Below, one piece after another: positions 33,884-42,700 of a stretch of DNA of 64,000 bases. Source of the stretch: Streptomyces sp. PTY087I2 (GTDB taxonomy: Bacteria > Actinomycetota > Actinomycetes > Streptomycetales > Streptomycetaceae); assembly GCF_001687325.1 (NCBI RefSeq), contig NZ_LZRD01000019.1:62001-126000 (forward strand), given 5' to 3'. Numbering within the stretch: the first letter of the stretch is position 1; each line of letters begins with the position of its first letter. Position numbers and translations under genes: made by a program. A model generated the notes under the pieces. The model saw nothing but the letters and a program-made list of their open reading frames with translations, did not search any database and was not told the origin of the DNA.

Positions 33884-35806
33884 GTGTCAACGCCACCTTC
33901 CGCCCCCACGTCCACCACGCCTCCTGGGCCCGTCCTGATCGAACCGACGAAGAAGCGCGGCCCGGACGGCAGGGTCCAGGAGGTCTCCGTACCGAGGTTC
34001 GCGCCGCCCGTGCAGCGCGGCTCGCTGGCCGAGATCCCGTTCGACAACGCCCGGGAGGCGCCGGGGGACCTGGTCCTCAGCCGCAAGGACGCCGAGGGCG
34101 CGTGGCAGGACGTGAGCGCCGCCGAGTTCGCCGCCGAGGTGCTGGCGGTGGCGAAGGGCCTGATGGCGGAGGGGCTGCGGGCGGGGGACCGGGTCGCGAT
34201 CATGGCCCGGACGACGTACGAGTGGACGCTGCTGGACTTCGCGGCGTGGGCGGCGGGCCTGGTGACGGTCCCGATCTACCCGACCTCGTCCGCGTTCCAG
34301 GCCCGCTGGATCCTCCAGAACTCGGGCGCGATGGCGTGCGCGGTGGAGACGAAGGAGCAGGGCCGCCTGATCAGCCAGGAGCGCAAGCAGCTCGGCGACC
34401 TGGCGCATCTGTGGCAGTTCGACACGGGCGCGATCGGCCACCTCAAGTCGCTCGGCAAGGACATCCCGGACGCGGCGGTCGCGGCCCGCCGGGCCACGCT
34501 GGAACCGCACAGCCCGGCGACCCTCATCTACACCTCGGGCACGACGGGCCGCCCGAAGGGCTGTGTCCTGACGCACGGCAACTTCTTCGCCGAGGTCGAC
34601 AACGCGATCGAACTCCTCCACCCGGTCTTCAAGTCGGTCTCGAAGGACCCGGCTTCGACGCTTCTCTTCCTCCCCCTCTCGCACGTCTTCGGCCGGATGG
34701 TGGCGATCGGCTGCATGCGGGCGAGAGTCCGCCTGGGCCACGCCCCCTCCATCCAGACGGAAGACCTGCTGGCCGACCTGGCGGGCTTCCGCCCGACGTT
34801 CCTGCTGGCCATCCCGTACGTCCTGGAGAAGGTCTACAACACGGGCCGGGCGACGGCGGAGAAGATGGGCCGCGCCTCGTCGTTCGACCGCGCGGCGCGG
34901 ATCGCCCAGCGCTACGGCAAGGCGGTGGAGGCCGCCGAACACGGTACGGGCCCGGGCCCCGGCCTCGGCCTGCGCGCCGCCCGCGCCCTGTACGACCCGC
35001 TGGTCTACCGCCGTATCCGGGCGGCGCTGGGCGGCAAGGTCCGGTACGTGATCTGCGGCGGCTCCCCGCTGGGCCGCCGGCTCGCCGCGTTCTACGAGGG
35101 CGCGGGCATCGGCATCTTCGAGGGCTACGGCCTGACGGAGACGACGGCGGCCCACACGGTGACCCCGCCCCTCAAACCCCGCCTGGGCACGGTGGGTTGG
35201 CCCTTGCCCGGGACCTCGGTGCGCATCGCGGAGGACGGCGAGGTGCTGCTGAGGGGTGGCCAGGTATTCCAGGGCTACTGGGACGGGGAGCGGGCGGAGG
35301 TGGCCCCGGCGCTGCTGGCGGACGACTGGTTCCCGACGGGCGACCTGGGCGCGCTGGACGAGGACGGCTACCTGACGATCACGGGCCGCAAGAAGGACAT
35401 CATCATCACGTCGGGCGGCAAGAACGTCACCCCGGCCCCTCTGGAGGACTGGCTGCGCGCCCACCCCCTGGTCAGCCAGTGCATGGTGGTCGGCGACAAC
35501 CGCTCGTTCATCACCGCCCTGATCACCCTGGAGCCGGACGGCCTCCGGCACTGGCGCCAGATGACCAAGAAGCAGGACATCCCGATGCGCGACCTGATCC
35601 ACGACGAGGACCTGCGCACGTCCTTGCAGAAGGCGGTGGACGAGGCGAACCGCCTGGTCTCGCGGGCCGAGTCGATCCGCAAGTTCACGGTCCTGCCGGT
35701 GGACTTCACGGAGGAGAACGGCCACTTGACGCCGTCGCTGAAGCTGAAACGGGAGGCGATCGCGCGGGACTTCGCGGGGGAGATCGAGGGGTTGTACCGG
35801 AGGTAG
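33884..35806 (+). CDS. Long-chain fatty acid--CoA ligase (FadD15-like)
   Basis: A 640-residue AMP-dependent synthetase. Motifs: ATLIYTSGTTGRPKGCVLTH (P-loop), LPLSHVFGRMV, FEGYGLTETTAAHTV, WFPTGDLGALDEDGYLTITG and RKKDIIITSGGKNVTP; the final lysine is in GHLTPSLKLKREAIA. The FGRM and PSLKLKR signatures are those of very-long/long-chain ligases. GTG 33884 follows GAGGAG at 33871-33876. It supplies acyl-CoA to the neighbouring thiolase, FabG and MaoC enzymes, giving a compact acyl-CoA-processing locus. Confidence 0.9.
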   Translation: MSTPPSAPTSTTPPGPVLIEPTKKRGPDGRVQEVSVPRFAPPVQRGSLAEIPFDNAREAPGDLVLSRKDAEGAWQDVSAAEFAAEVLAVAKGLMAEGLRAGDRVAIMARTTYEWTLLDFAAWAAGLVTVPIYPTSSAFQARWILQNSGAMACAVETKEQGRLISQERKQLGDLAHLWQFDTGAIGHLKSLGKDIPDAAVAARRATLEPHSPATLIYTSGTTGRPKGCVLTHGNFFAEVDNAIELLHPVFKSVSKDPASTLLFLPLSHVFGRMVAIGCMRARVRLGHAPSIQTEDLLADLAGFRPTFLLAIPYVLEKVYNTGRATAEKMGRASSFDRAARIAQRYGKAVEAAEHGTGPGPGLGLRAARALYDPLVYRRIRAALGGKVRYVICGGSPLGRRLAAFYEGAGIGIFEGYGLTETTAAHTVTPPLKPRLGTVGWPLPGTSVRIAEDGEVLLRGGQVFQGYWDGERAEVAPALLADDWFPTGDLGALDEDGYLTITGRKKDIIITSGGKNVTPAPLEDWLRAHPLVSQCMVVGDNRSFITALITLEPDGLRHWRQMTKKQDIPMRDLIHDEDLRTSLQKAVDEANRLVSRAESIRKFTVLPVDFTEENGHLTPSLKLKREAIARDFAGEIEGLYRR

Positions 35807-35832
35807 GGCTTCGGCGGGGGCCGGGCCCCTTG

Positions 35833-35953
35833 TCACATGTCGTCGGGGAGCAACCTGAACGCCTTGTGGCCGGTCAGGGGCCGGACCCTACGGAAGTGGC
35901 GGTCCGAGGAGCCTGTAGAGGGCGTTGGCGTCGGCAATGGCGATCAGGCTCAC
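35833..35953 (-). pseudogene. Decayed PIN-domain (VapC-type) toxin remnant
   Basis: The minus strand from a GTG at 35953, overlapping the antitoxin stop (GTGA), reads VSLIAIADANALYRLLGPPL then hits TAG at 35888-35890. The start is the PIN-toxin signature (ADAN-LYRLL with the first catalytic Asp). In another frame the next bases read PLTGHKAFRLLPDDM and stop at 35833, which matches the expected next PIN segment. The toxin is therefore frameshifted and lacks the remaining catalytic acidic residues. Confidence 0.6.
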
Positions 35954-36192
35954 GACCCCATCCCCTTGAGCACGTCCTCGATGTCCTCGTCCGTGAGGTC
36001 GGGGAGGCCGAGGTCAGGGAGGTCCATGGCGCCCATCGGATCGGTGGGGTAGGGAGGGATGTCGTCGTCGGTGATGGGAACGACGCGCGCTACCGCGGTG
36101 CCGTTCTTGGTGACGGTGATGGTCTCGCCGCGTGCCGCCGCAGCGAGGATCTGTGAGGATCGCTGGTTGAATTCGCGGGCCGTGGTCTCCAT
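35950..36192 (-). CDS. Phd/YefM-family antitoxin, apparently orphan
   Basis: An 80-residue antitoxin: METTAREFNQRSSQILAAAA, then RGETITVTKNGTAVARVVPI is the complete Phd/YefM DNA-binding fold, followed by an acidic tail (DLGLPDLTDEDIEDVLKGMG) that would wrap the toxin. The ATG at 36192 lies inside a perfect 35-bp palindrome, the probable autoregulatory operator. The paired PIN toxin immediately downstream is broken, so the antitoxin may persist as a regulator or as a neutraliser of related toxins. Confidence 0.82.
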   Translation of the reverse strand: METTAREFNQRSSQILAAAARGETITVTKNGTAVARVVPITDDDIPPYPTDPMGAMDLPDLGLPDLTDEDIEDVLKGMGS

Positions 36193-36218
36193 GTAGTACG
36201 TGGTACTACATGGAGACC
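36184..36218. promoter_or_regulatory. Perfect 16-bp-arm palindrome over the antitoxin start codon
   Basis: Arms 36184-36199 and 36203-36218 are exact reverse complements around a 3-nt centre (gtg). The palindrome spans the ATG at 36192 and contains GTAC cores in each arm. Phd/YefM antitoxins autorepress by binding palindromes at their own start, so this is the likely operator. As RNA it would also form a hairpin hiding the start codon. Confidence 0.65.
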
Positions 36219-36295
36219 GGCCGGGGGTGGCGTCAGAGGCCCCTCTCGATGGCAGCCGCGAGGGAGGCCGCCTCAAGGGAGGCCGCCCCGCCCGT

Positions 36296-37465
36296 TCAGG
36301 CGACCTGCTTGCTCCGGACGATCAGCAGGGCCAGGTCGAGCAGCAGGTGGCGGTTCGGACGAGGAAGCAGAGGGGCGAGCCGGTCCCACGCGTCGCGGAC
36401 CATGTGATCGGCTTCTTCGCGGCCGGCCCGGACGGCTCCGCAGTCCTCCAGTTGCTCGCGTGCCCGGCCCACCTCCTCGTCGTCGAGCGAACCTTCTCCG
36501 ATCCGGTGCCAGAGACGCTCCAGGCACGACTGCGGAAGCCTGCCCACGGCGTGGGCGAGAGGCATGGTCACCTTGCCGTTCCGCAGGTCCTCGGCGGCCT
36601 GCTTGGTCGGCTGCCCGGCGCGGGTCACACCCCGGAGATCGGCGATGTCATCGGCGATCTGGTAGGCCGTGCCGACCGCCGAGCCGAAGGCCACGAGCGC
36701 CGCACGCAACTCCGGTGCGGCGCCGGTGACGACGGCGGCCATCTCCATGCCCGCCGAGACCGGGGCGCCGGACTTCAGCCGGTGGGTCAGGCGGACGACG
36801 TTCAGCACCACGTCCCGGTCACCCCTGGCCACCGCCCGGTCCATCTCCTCACGGTGCCCCTGGAGATCCAGGGCCTGCCCGGCGTGCCCGGCCCGCAGAG
36901 CCGTGAGCAGCAGTGCGCGCAGGTCCCCACCACGCCGTACGTCGTCGGGGTAGGTGAGTTCGACCGCCCGGTCCCACAGGAAGTAGGCGGCTGTTCCGGC
37001 GTTCAGGGCCGTCGGCGTGCCGAAGACGGTGTGGGCGGCCGGCTTTCCGCGGCGCAGCGGTGAGGCGTCCTGGACGTCGTCGACCATGAGGGACCCGGTG
37101 TGCAGCAGCTCCGTCGCGGCGATCAGCGGCCCGCAGTGTTCGCTGTCGCCACCGAGCAGACCGACGGTCTCCCAGATCATCGCGGGTCTCCACCGGCGGC
37201 CCGCCGCATCGGTCAGGTGGCGGACGGGTGCGCTCAGCGCGCGGTGGAGCCGGTCGTCGAGGCTCGGCGCGTCGGCCGGCTCGGTCTCGACCGGGTGGCC
37301 GAGCGGTAGCCACGCGGCGCGGGCTTGTGCCGGTGCACGGGGACAGAGGCGGTCGATGTGGTGGTCGAGGCGCTGGACCGTCCGGTCGATGCGCTGCTGG
37401 AGCACGTCGGGTGCCGCCATCGGGGCGGGCAGGGCGTCACCCGCGGTCAGGAGGGCGCCGGTCAT
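36296..37465 (-). CDS. Polyprenyl (geranylgeranyl-type) diphosphate synthase
   Basis: A 389-residue trans-isoprenyl diphosphate synthase. Both aspartate-rich motifs are present: GSLMVDDVQDASPLRRGKPA (FARM, DDxxD, with the following RRG-P) and AYQIADDIADLRG (SARM, DDxxD). RWRPAMIWETVGLLGG supplies the basic IPP-binding region. The residues before the FARM are small (T, G, S, L), so product length is uncertain; a C20-like product is plausible. It is the last gene of a minus-strand operon, overlapping the P450 stop by 4 nt. About 100 bp separates its end from the antitoxin start. Confidence 0.9.
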   Translation of the reverse strand: MTGALLTAGDALPAPMAAPDVLQQRIDRTVQRLDHHIDRLCPRAPAQARAAWLPLGHPVETEPADAPSLDDRLHRALSAPVRHLTDAAGRRWRPAMIWETVGLLGGDSEHCGPLIAATELLHTGSLMVDDVQDASPLRRGKPAAHTVFGTPTALNAGTAAYFLWDRAVELTYPDDVRRGGDLRALLLTALRAGHAGQALDLQGHREEMDRAVARGDRDVVLNVVRLTHRLKSGAPVSAGMEMAAVVTGAAPELRAALVAFGSAVGTAYQIADDIADLRGVTRAGQPTKQAAEDLRNGKVTMPLAHAVGRLPQSCLERLWHRIGEGSLDDEEVGRAREQLEDCGAVRAGREEADHMVRDAWDRLAPLLPRPNRHLLLDLALLIVRSKQVA

Positions 37466-38898
37466 AGGGGATCGCTTTCGCTCAGGGGCGTCGGGCGGGG
37501 GTGGTTCGTCCGTCGGGACCGGTCCGGGACCGACCGGTCCGGGACCGAACGGCCCGGGGGACGAACGGGGCTCGGCTCGCGGGGTGCGGCGACCATGGAC
37601 AGGCCCCTGGGGGTGGGGGTGAGCTCCAGACTGACGCGGACCGTTCCGCCGGGCCGTGCCATGCGGAGGGTCCGTGCGTGGACGAGACTCGCCAGGGCGA
37701 CGGGCACCAGGATGTCGGCCACCGCGGCGCCGGGGCAGTAGCGCGGCCCCAGCCCGTAGGCGAACAGCGCGTTGGGGGAGAGCGGCGGACTGGCGTCGGG
37801 CGACCAGCGCAGGGGGTCGAAATCGTCCGGCCGCGCATAGCGGGCGGGATCGCGGCGCAGCGCCCCCAACGGCAGGGTCACCACGGCCCGGGCGGGCACC
37901 GTCTGACCGCCCAGACAGGTGGCGTGACGTGTGCGGCGGACCAGGAACGGGATGCCGTGCATACGCGTGACCTCCCTGATGAAGCCGGTCGTGCGGGGCA
38001 TCAGGTCGGTCCGGACCGCATCGGCGGAGGCTTCCGGACCGAGGAGGGCGTCGGCCTCGGCCCGGAGGGCTTCCTGGTGCTCCGGGTGACGGCCCAGTTC
38101 GTAGCAGGACCAGGCGAGTGTCCCCGTCGTGGCCTCGATGCCCGCCAGCAGCAGCGCGTGCAGATCGTGCAGCACCACGTCCTGATCGTCACCGGAGGCG
38201 CGTTTGAGCAGAGAGACGACATCGCCGCCGTCCGGGGACGGTTGATGACGGTCGTACACCTCGCGGGCGGCCTCGTGGAGTGTCGCGACGGCGCGGCGGA
38301 AGGCGCGCTGCCGTGGCACGGGAACCCATGGCCACGGTGCCAGCGCGTACTTCCAGATCATCCCGCCCGACAGCGCGGAACGCGCCCGCGAGAGCGCGGA
38401 GAGGGTGTCCGAGGACAGCGCGCTGTTCAGGACGCACTCCGCGACGAGCCCGGACACGAGGCGCCCCATCTCGAAGCGCATGTCGACGGGGCGGTCGGCA
38501 GGAATCTCGGCGAGCAGGCCCCGGGCCCGGGACCACACGGACGTTCCCAGGTCCGTCAGGTGGGGAGCCGAGAGCGCCGGCCTCATCACCGCCCGCCGGT
38601 CACGGTGGGCCTGGCCCTCGGAACCGGGAAGACCACGTCCGGCGACCTCCCGGAGGCTCGGGTCCGCGCCCCAGAACTGGAAGGTGTCCTCCGTGCACCC
38701 GACTTTCCGGATGAGCGACGGGTCGTTCATCTGGAACGCGACCGCCGGACCGTTCTTCGTGCGGACGACGGGACCCGCCCGCCGGAGCTTCACCGCGAGA
38801 TTCGCCGGATCCAGCCAGAAACGCAGAGCGCGGGAGTACGTGACCCGCGACTCCCCATTCGCGCCCGGGCACTTCCCGGAACCTTCCTCATCGGACAC
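37462..38898 (-). CDS. Cytochrome P450
   Basis: A 478-residue soluble P450. Signatures: I-helix LLAGIEATTGTLAWS (AGxxxTT), K-helix FIREVTRMHG (ExxR), RYARPDDFDPLRW, and the heme loop FAYGLGPRYCPGAAVADIL with the thiolate Cys at about residue 388. The C-terminus has an unusual Pro/Arg/Ser/Asp repeat (PDRSVPDRSRR). GTG 38898 has a strong AGGAGG 9 nt upstream; a TTG at 38922 overlaps that ribosome site and is rejected. It is coupled to the prenyl synthase, so a prenyl or terpenoid substrate is likely. No ferredoxin gene is adjacent. Confidence 0.9.
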   Translation of the reverse strand: MSDEEGSGKCPGANGESRVTYSRALRFWLDPANLAVKLRRAGPVVRTKNGPAVAFQMNDPSLIRKVGCTEDTFQFWGADPSLREVAGRGLPGSEGQAHRDRRAVMRPALSAPHLTDLGTSVWSRARGLLAEIPADRPVDMRFEMGRLVSGLVAECVLNSALSSDTLSALSRARSALSGGMIWKYALAPWPWVPVPRQRAFRRAVATLHEAAREVYDRHQPSPDGGDVVSLLKRASGDDQDVVLHDLHALLLAGIEATTGTLAWSCYELGRHPEHQEALRAEADALLGPEASADAVRTDLMPRTTGFIREVTRMHGIPFLVRRTRHATCLGGQTVPARAVVTLPLGALRRDPARYARPDDFDPLRWSPDASPPLSPNALFAYGLGPRYCPGAAVADILVPVALASLVHARTLRMARPGGTVRVSLELTPTPRGLSMVAAPREPSPVRPPGRSVPDRSVPDRSRRTNHPRPTPLSESDPL

Positions 38899-38920
38899 GC
38901 TCTTCAGCCTCCTGGGGCTC

Positions 38921-38958
38921 AACTGACCTATGGGCGTACAACTGACCTATGGGCGTAC
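38921..38958. repeat. 19-bp perfect tandem duplication between acyltransferase and P450 genes
   Basis: AACTGACCTATGGGCGTAC occurs at 38921-38939 and again at 38940-38958 with no gap. It fills much of the 85-bp space before the P450 ribosome site. It is followed by GGGTAC repeats (38960-38975). It probably arose by slippage; a role in control of the P450 is possible but unsupported. Confidence 0.8.
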
Positions 38959-38983
38959 GGGGGTACAGGGGTACGGGGGCGGC

Positions 38984-40237
38984 CTACGGCCCCTCTGTGA
39001 GTTCCGCGAGCTCTTCGACGGCTCGCACGCACGCGCCGGGCAACTCGGCCGCCTCTGGATGGGCCCGGTCGTGGAGAAGGGCGATGCGGGCGGTCTCCGT
39101 CGTCCGGGTGAGGGAGAAGTAGCCCAGCAGACCGGGCCCGTTCAGGGCCAGAACGCTCGCTGCGACCAGCGGGGCGCCGAGAACGCTGTAAGCGTCGTTG
39201 ATGTTGATGTGGCTGGTGGCAAGGCGGAGTTCAGGGCGGAGCACGGACCGGAGCAGCAGTCCGGGAGGTGCTTTCAGGAGGGCTCTCCAGCCGCTGTCGC
39301 GCATCCCGGACTCCTTGTGCAGCGTGCTCTGGCCGATGAGGGAGCACAGCTGGTCGTCGGGCGTCGCGAGAGTGCACGGCAACCGGACGACGACCGACAC
39401 CGACGCGTTCCCCGGAGCGAGTTCCGCCCCCTTCTCGCGGACCGACATCGGCATCATCACCGCGAGGTCACGCACGCCGTCCCCGTGCTGACGCTGCCAG
39501 GCCGTGAGCGCGCCGGTCACGGCGGTGAGGAAGACGTCGTTGACGGACACGCCCCGCCGCGACGCCGGCGTCCGCAGCGAGGAGTCGGGGACATCCGCGT
39601 ACGCCAGGGTCTCGAGCCCGTCGGGAGCCGCGCCGAACCCCTGCGGAACCGTCTCCTCCGGAGGGAGCCTCCTGAGCGGCAGGTTGCGCAGCCAGGCCGA
39701 TGAGGTCCGGCCCCTCGGGACAGGGCGGTAGGCGTGCGGCCCGCGCACGGGCCCGTCGGCCAGAAGAGCGGCCGCCAGATGAGCTGTACCGATGCCGTCC
39801 GCGAGGGCGTGGTCGATACGGAAACACACGCGCTGCACCCCTTCGGCGGGGCACGTCAGCAGGTGCAGATCCCATCCCGGGGCCGGGTCGCGGGACAGCG
39901 GGTCACCGGGCGCCGCACGGCCGGGCGCCGCACCACCGGGCAGGGGGCTGCGCAGAACCGCGTCCGTTCTCTCACCCAATTCCTCACCGAGTCGGCCGTC
40001 CACCCGCATCTCGCGTACATGCAGCCCGACTTCGGGCGGACCGGTCAGCACCCACGAACGCCCGCCCCGGACCGCGGCGATGCGCAGGGTTTCAAGACGC
40101 GCCGCTCGCTCGGCCACCCGGGCGCGTACCTCGTCCAGTGTGAACGAACCGGCAGGGAAATCCAGAACGTGCCCCACCAGCAAGGGCGGACGCGTGGTGC
40201 TCGGGATGAGCGCGATCGCGCGGTCCACGGAGTTCAT
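38984..40237 (-). CDS. WS/DGAT-like or condensation-superfamily acyltransferase
   Basis: 417 residues. The BAHD/condensation-superfamily active-site motif is CFRIDHALADGIGTAHLAAA, matching the HHxxxDG site of wax-ester synthase/diacylglycerol acyltransferases with the first His replaced by Asp. The C-terminal half has the WS/DGAT-type SVNDVFLTAVTGAL and LRLATSHININDAYSVLGAP (ND, NVPGP-like region). Such enzymes move acyl groups from CoA onto alcohols. It is first in the operon with a P450 and a prenyl synthase, so it could acylate a hydroxylated isoprenoid. ATG 40237 has a weak ribosome site; the start is not certain. Confidence 0.75.
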   Translation of the reverse strand: MNSVDRAIALIPSTTRPPLLVGHVLDFPAGSFTLDEVRARVAERAARLETLRIAAVRGGRSWVLTGPPEVGLHVREMRVDGRLGEELGERTDAVLRSPLPGGAAPGRAAPGDPLSRDPAPGWDLHLLTCPAEGVQRVCFRIDHALADGIGTAHLAAALLADGPVRGPHAYRPVPRGRTSSAWLRNLPLRRLPPEETVPQGFGAAPDGLETLAYADVPDSSLRTPASRRGVSVNDVFLTAVTGALTAWQRQHGDGVRDLAVMMPMSVREKGAELAPGNASVSVVVRLPCTLATPDDQLCSLIGQSTLHKESGMRDSGWRALLKAPPGLLLRSVLRPELRLATSHININDAYSVLGAPLVAASVLALNGPGLLGYFSLTRTTETARIALLHDRAHPEAAELPGACVRAVEELAELTEGP

Positions 40238-40667
40238 CCGCCGGCCCCGCCCCGTCGTCCCGCCGTAGGGCCTACGGGCGCCTGTCAACACCGCTTGTGC
40301 CTGCAAGGAGATCCTCGTATCCGGTCTGCGTCGGGGGTCGCGTATCCGAACGAGGGGCGACCGCAAAGGACACGCCTTCGCCCACCGCGCTTGCCATGGA
40401 TGCGCTGACCGCCGAGGACTCCTCCCGCATCGGCGCCCGTACCGCCCCCCGTTCGGGCCGCCGGACCGCGGGCCGCACGCCCTGATGTTCGCGGTCGCGG
40501 AGGAACAGCCCGACCTGGACGGCGTACCGGGGGCGAACGCTCGGGCGGTCTGTCGCCCGCGTCGAAGTTGCGGCATCCTGATCCCGTTCAACCCGCGTAG
40601 ATCCATGGGCACTTCGCCACCAGCTGCCCCTCGTCACGGCTCGGTCGTCGACCCCGAAGGATTCCCC

Positions 40668-41501
40668 ATGCGCTCGTCCCGCACCTGCCTCCTGGCCCTG
40701 CTCGCGCTCCTCGGAGGCCTGCTCACCGTCACCGCCACCGCGTCACCCGCCGCGGCCGCCCCGAACTTCAAGGCGCCCTACGCCTGCGGCCAGCAGTGGA
40801 CCTACAGCCATCACTCCGCCGAGGTCAGACAGGCTCTCGACTTCGTCCGCACCGACGGCGGGGGCACGGCCGGCGCCCCGGTTCTCGCCTCGGCCGCCGG
40901 GACCGCGTACCGCTACTCGCAGCCGAGCGGCGCGGGCAACTACATCGCCGTCGAGCACGGCGGCGGCTGGAAGACGTACTACTTCCACCTCGCCGCGTTC
41001 TCCGTCGCCAACGGGGCCCAGGTCGCCCAGGGCCAGCAGATCGGCACCACCGGCTCCACCGGCAACAGCTCCGGCGCGCACATCCACTACGAGCAGCTCT
41101 ACAACGGCGTCGGCCAGACCATCGTGATCAACGGCCAGTCTCTCGCGCCGTATCCGGGCTCGTACTACAGCAAGTACCTGACCAGCGACAACGGTTGCGG
41201 TGGCGGCGGAGGCGGCAAGTACTGGGTCGACACCTTCGCCAACGCCATCGGCTACGCCGCCGCCAACACGGCGGACGCGCAGGGCGTCCTGAACGCCGGT
41301 ACCAACTACGTCTACTGCAAGGTGTGGGGAGCGCGGGTCGGCACGGCGAGCCAGTTCAACCACTGGTGGCTGCGCACCGACCTCGACGTCGTGTACGCGG
41401 GCAAGAACGGCCGCAACGCGTACGTCTCCGCGTACTACCTCTCCCGCTGGGGCAACGACGAGGCCCGCGACAACAACGGGACGGTGATCCCGAACTGCTG
41501 A
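40668..41501 (+). CDS. Secreted M23-family metallopeptidase
   Basis: A 277-residue secreted protein. It has a signal peptide (MRSSRTCLLALLALLGGLL, AxA cleavage near SPAAAAPN), then an M23 LytM-like domain with zinc ligands in HHSAEVRQALDF (HxxxxxxxD) and SGAHIHYEQL (HxH). A Gly-rich linker and a C-terminal domain follow (WVDTFANAIGYAAANTADAQ, WWLRTDLDVVYAGKNGRNAY) that resembles SH3-like substrate-binding modules. It probably cuts peptidoglycan cross-links or peptide substrates outside the cell. ATG 40668 follows GAAGGA. The 430 bp before it show no convincing gene. Confidence 0.88.
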   Translation: MRSSRTCLLALLALLGGLLTVTATASPAAAAPNFKAPYACGQQWTYSHHSAEVRQALDFVRTDGGGTAGAPVLASAAGTAYRYSQPSGAGNYIAVEHGGGWKTYYFHLAAFSVANGAQVAQGQQIGTTGSTGNSSGAHIHYEQLYNGVGQTIVINGQSLAPYPGSYYSKYLTSDNGCGGGGGGKYWVDTFANAIGYAAANTADAQGVLNAGTNYVYCKVWGARVGTASQFNHWWLRTDLDVVYAGKNGRNAYVSAYYLSRWGNDEARDNNGTVIPNC

Positions 41502-41522
41502 CGCGTGGCCCCGGCCCCGGCA

Positions 41523-41552
41523 CCCCGGCACCCCGGTACCGCGGTGCCGGGG
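41523..41552 (+). terminator. Hairpin after M23 peptidase gene
   Basis: CCCCGGCACC (41523-41532) pairs perfectly with GGTGCCGGGG (41543-41552) around a 10-nt loop that is itself a GGTACC-containing dyad. It is followed by CTTCCT and lies 22 bp after the stop. Confidence 0.82.
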
Positions 41553-41668
41553 CTTCCTCGCAGCCTGGCGCAAAACCCGTCGATCATCGTCCGCGCGGCC
41601 TGGCACCCTGGGCGTAAGGGCCCGACGGCAGCAGATCCGCGGGCAGGGCGCTGCGAAGGAGAGGCCGC

Positions 41669-42556
41669 ATGGCCACGGTCGTCGAACTGATCACCTACCC
41701 CGTCAAGGGCTGCGCGGGAACGTCCGTGGACAGTACGCACCTCACCCCGGCAGGGCTCGCCCATGACCGCAGTTTCATGGTCGTCAGCGTCGACGGGGTC
41801 TACCGCACCCAGCGCCGCGACCCCCGCCTCGCCCTCGTCCGGCCCACCGTCAGCGCCGACGGCAGCAGGCTCACGCTCGCCTCGGCGGAGCCGGAGCCGG
41901 AGGGCGGGCACGGGGCACTGCACCTCGACGTCACCACCTCCGCGCCCCGGCGCGACGTCGACCTGTTCGGTACGGCGTACCAGGGCATCGACCAGGGCGA
42001 CGAGGCCGCCGCCTGGCTCACGGACTTCCTCGGCACCCCGAGCCGTCTGGTCCGCGTACCGCCGGAGCACGACCGGAAGACCGACGGCCTGACCCCCGGC
42101 ACCTCCGGTTACGCCGACAGCAGCGCCGTCCACCTGCTCTCCCGCGCCTCCCTGACCCACCTGCACACGCGGCTGGCGGAGCGCGGCGCCCCGCCCCTGG
42201 CCATGGACCGCTTCCGCCCGAACATCGTCATCGACAGCCTCCCCGAGGGGTGCCAGGGGGAGGACAGGGCGGCGGACTGGGCGGCCGAACCCCACGCCGA
42301 GGACCGGATCCGCCGCGCGACCATCGGCGCGTCCGAACTGGGCTACACCAAGCTCGCCGTACGCTGCGCGGTCACCCTGGTCGACCAGGAGGCGGGCGCC
42401 CGGGGCGGCCCGGAACCACTGCGGACGCTCGCGGACTACCGGCGCTTCTCGGCGGGCGGGGTGGTGTTCGGCGCGAAGTTCGCCGTGGTCCGCCCGGGGA
42501 AGCTGTCGGTGGGCGACGAGGTGGCGGTGGAGGAGTGGGGCGAGGCCGAGCGCTGA
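41669..42556 (+). CDS. MOSC domain protein (MOSC N-terminal beta-barrel plus MOSC)
   Basis: A 295-residue protein related to mitochondrial amidoxime-reducing component-like and YcbX molybdenum-cofactor enzymes. The beta-barrel domain starts VVELITYPVKGCAGTSVDST and AHDRSFMVVSVDG. The MOSC domain has DRFRPNIVIDSLPEG and ELGYTKLAVRCAVTLVDQ, with the conserved Cys expected to bind molybdenum or sulfur in GYxKxxxRC. Substrate unknown. ATG 41669 has AAGGAG upstream. Confidence 0.9.
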   Translation: MATVVELITYPVKGCAGTSVDSTHLTPAGLAHDRSFMVVSVDGVYRTQRRDPRLALVRPTVSADGSRLTLASAEPEPEGGHGALHLDVTTSAPRRDVDLFGTAYQGIDQGDEAAAWLTDFLGTPSRLVRVPPEHDRKTDGLTPGTSGYADSSAVHLLSRASLTHLHTRLAERGAPPLAMDRFRPNIVIDSLPEGCQGEDRAADWAAEPHAEDRIRRATIGASELGYTKLAVRCAVTLVDQEAGARGGPEPLRTLADYRRFSAGGVVFGAKFAVVRPGKLSVGDEVAVEEWGEAER

Positions 42557-42700
42557 CGCCTCTGCTCGCTTCCGTGCGGGCCGATGTGCGTATGCAGTGC
42601 GAGCCCCTCCCCGATCACCGGGACGATCGCGTTCGGGATCGGCGGACGCCCCTTCCGGCGATCGGGTAGGGTCGCCGAATCACCAAGGGGGGAAGCGTCG

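Noticed and set aside
40272..40430. Short minus-strand ORF upstream of the acyltransferase (MASAVGEGVSFAVAPRSDT...)
   Set aside because: Considered as a small cotranscribed peptide, but it has no clear ribosome site, no family and ambiguous starts.
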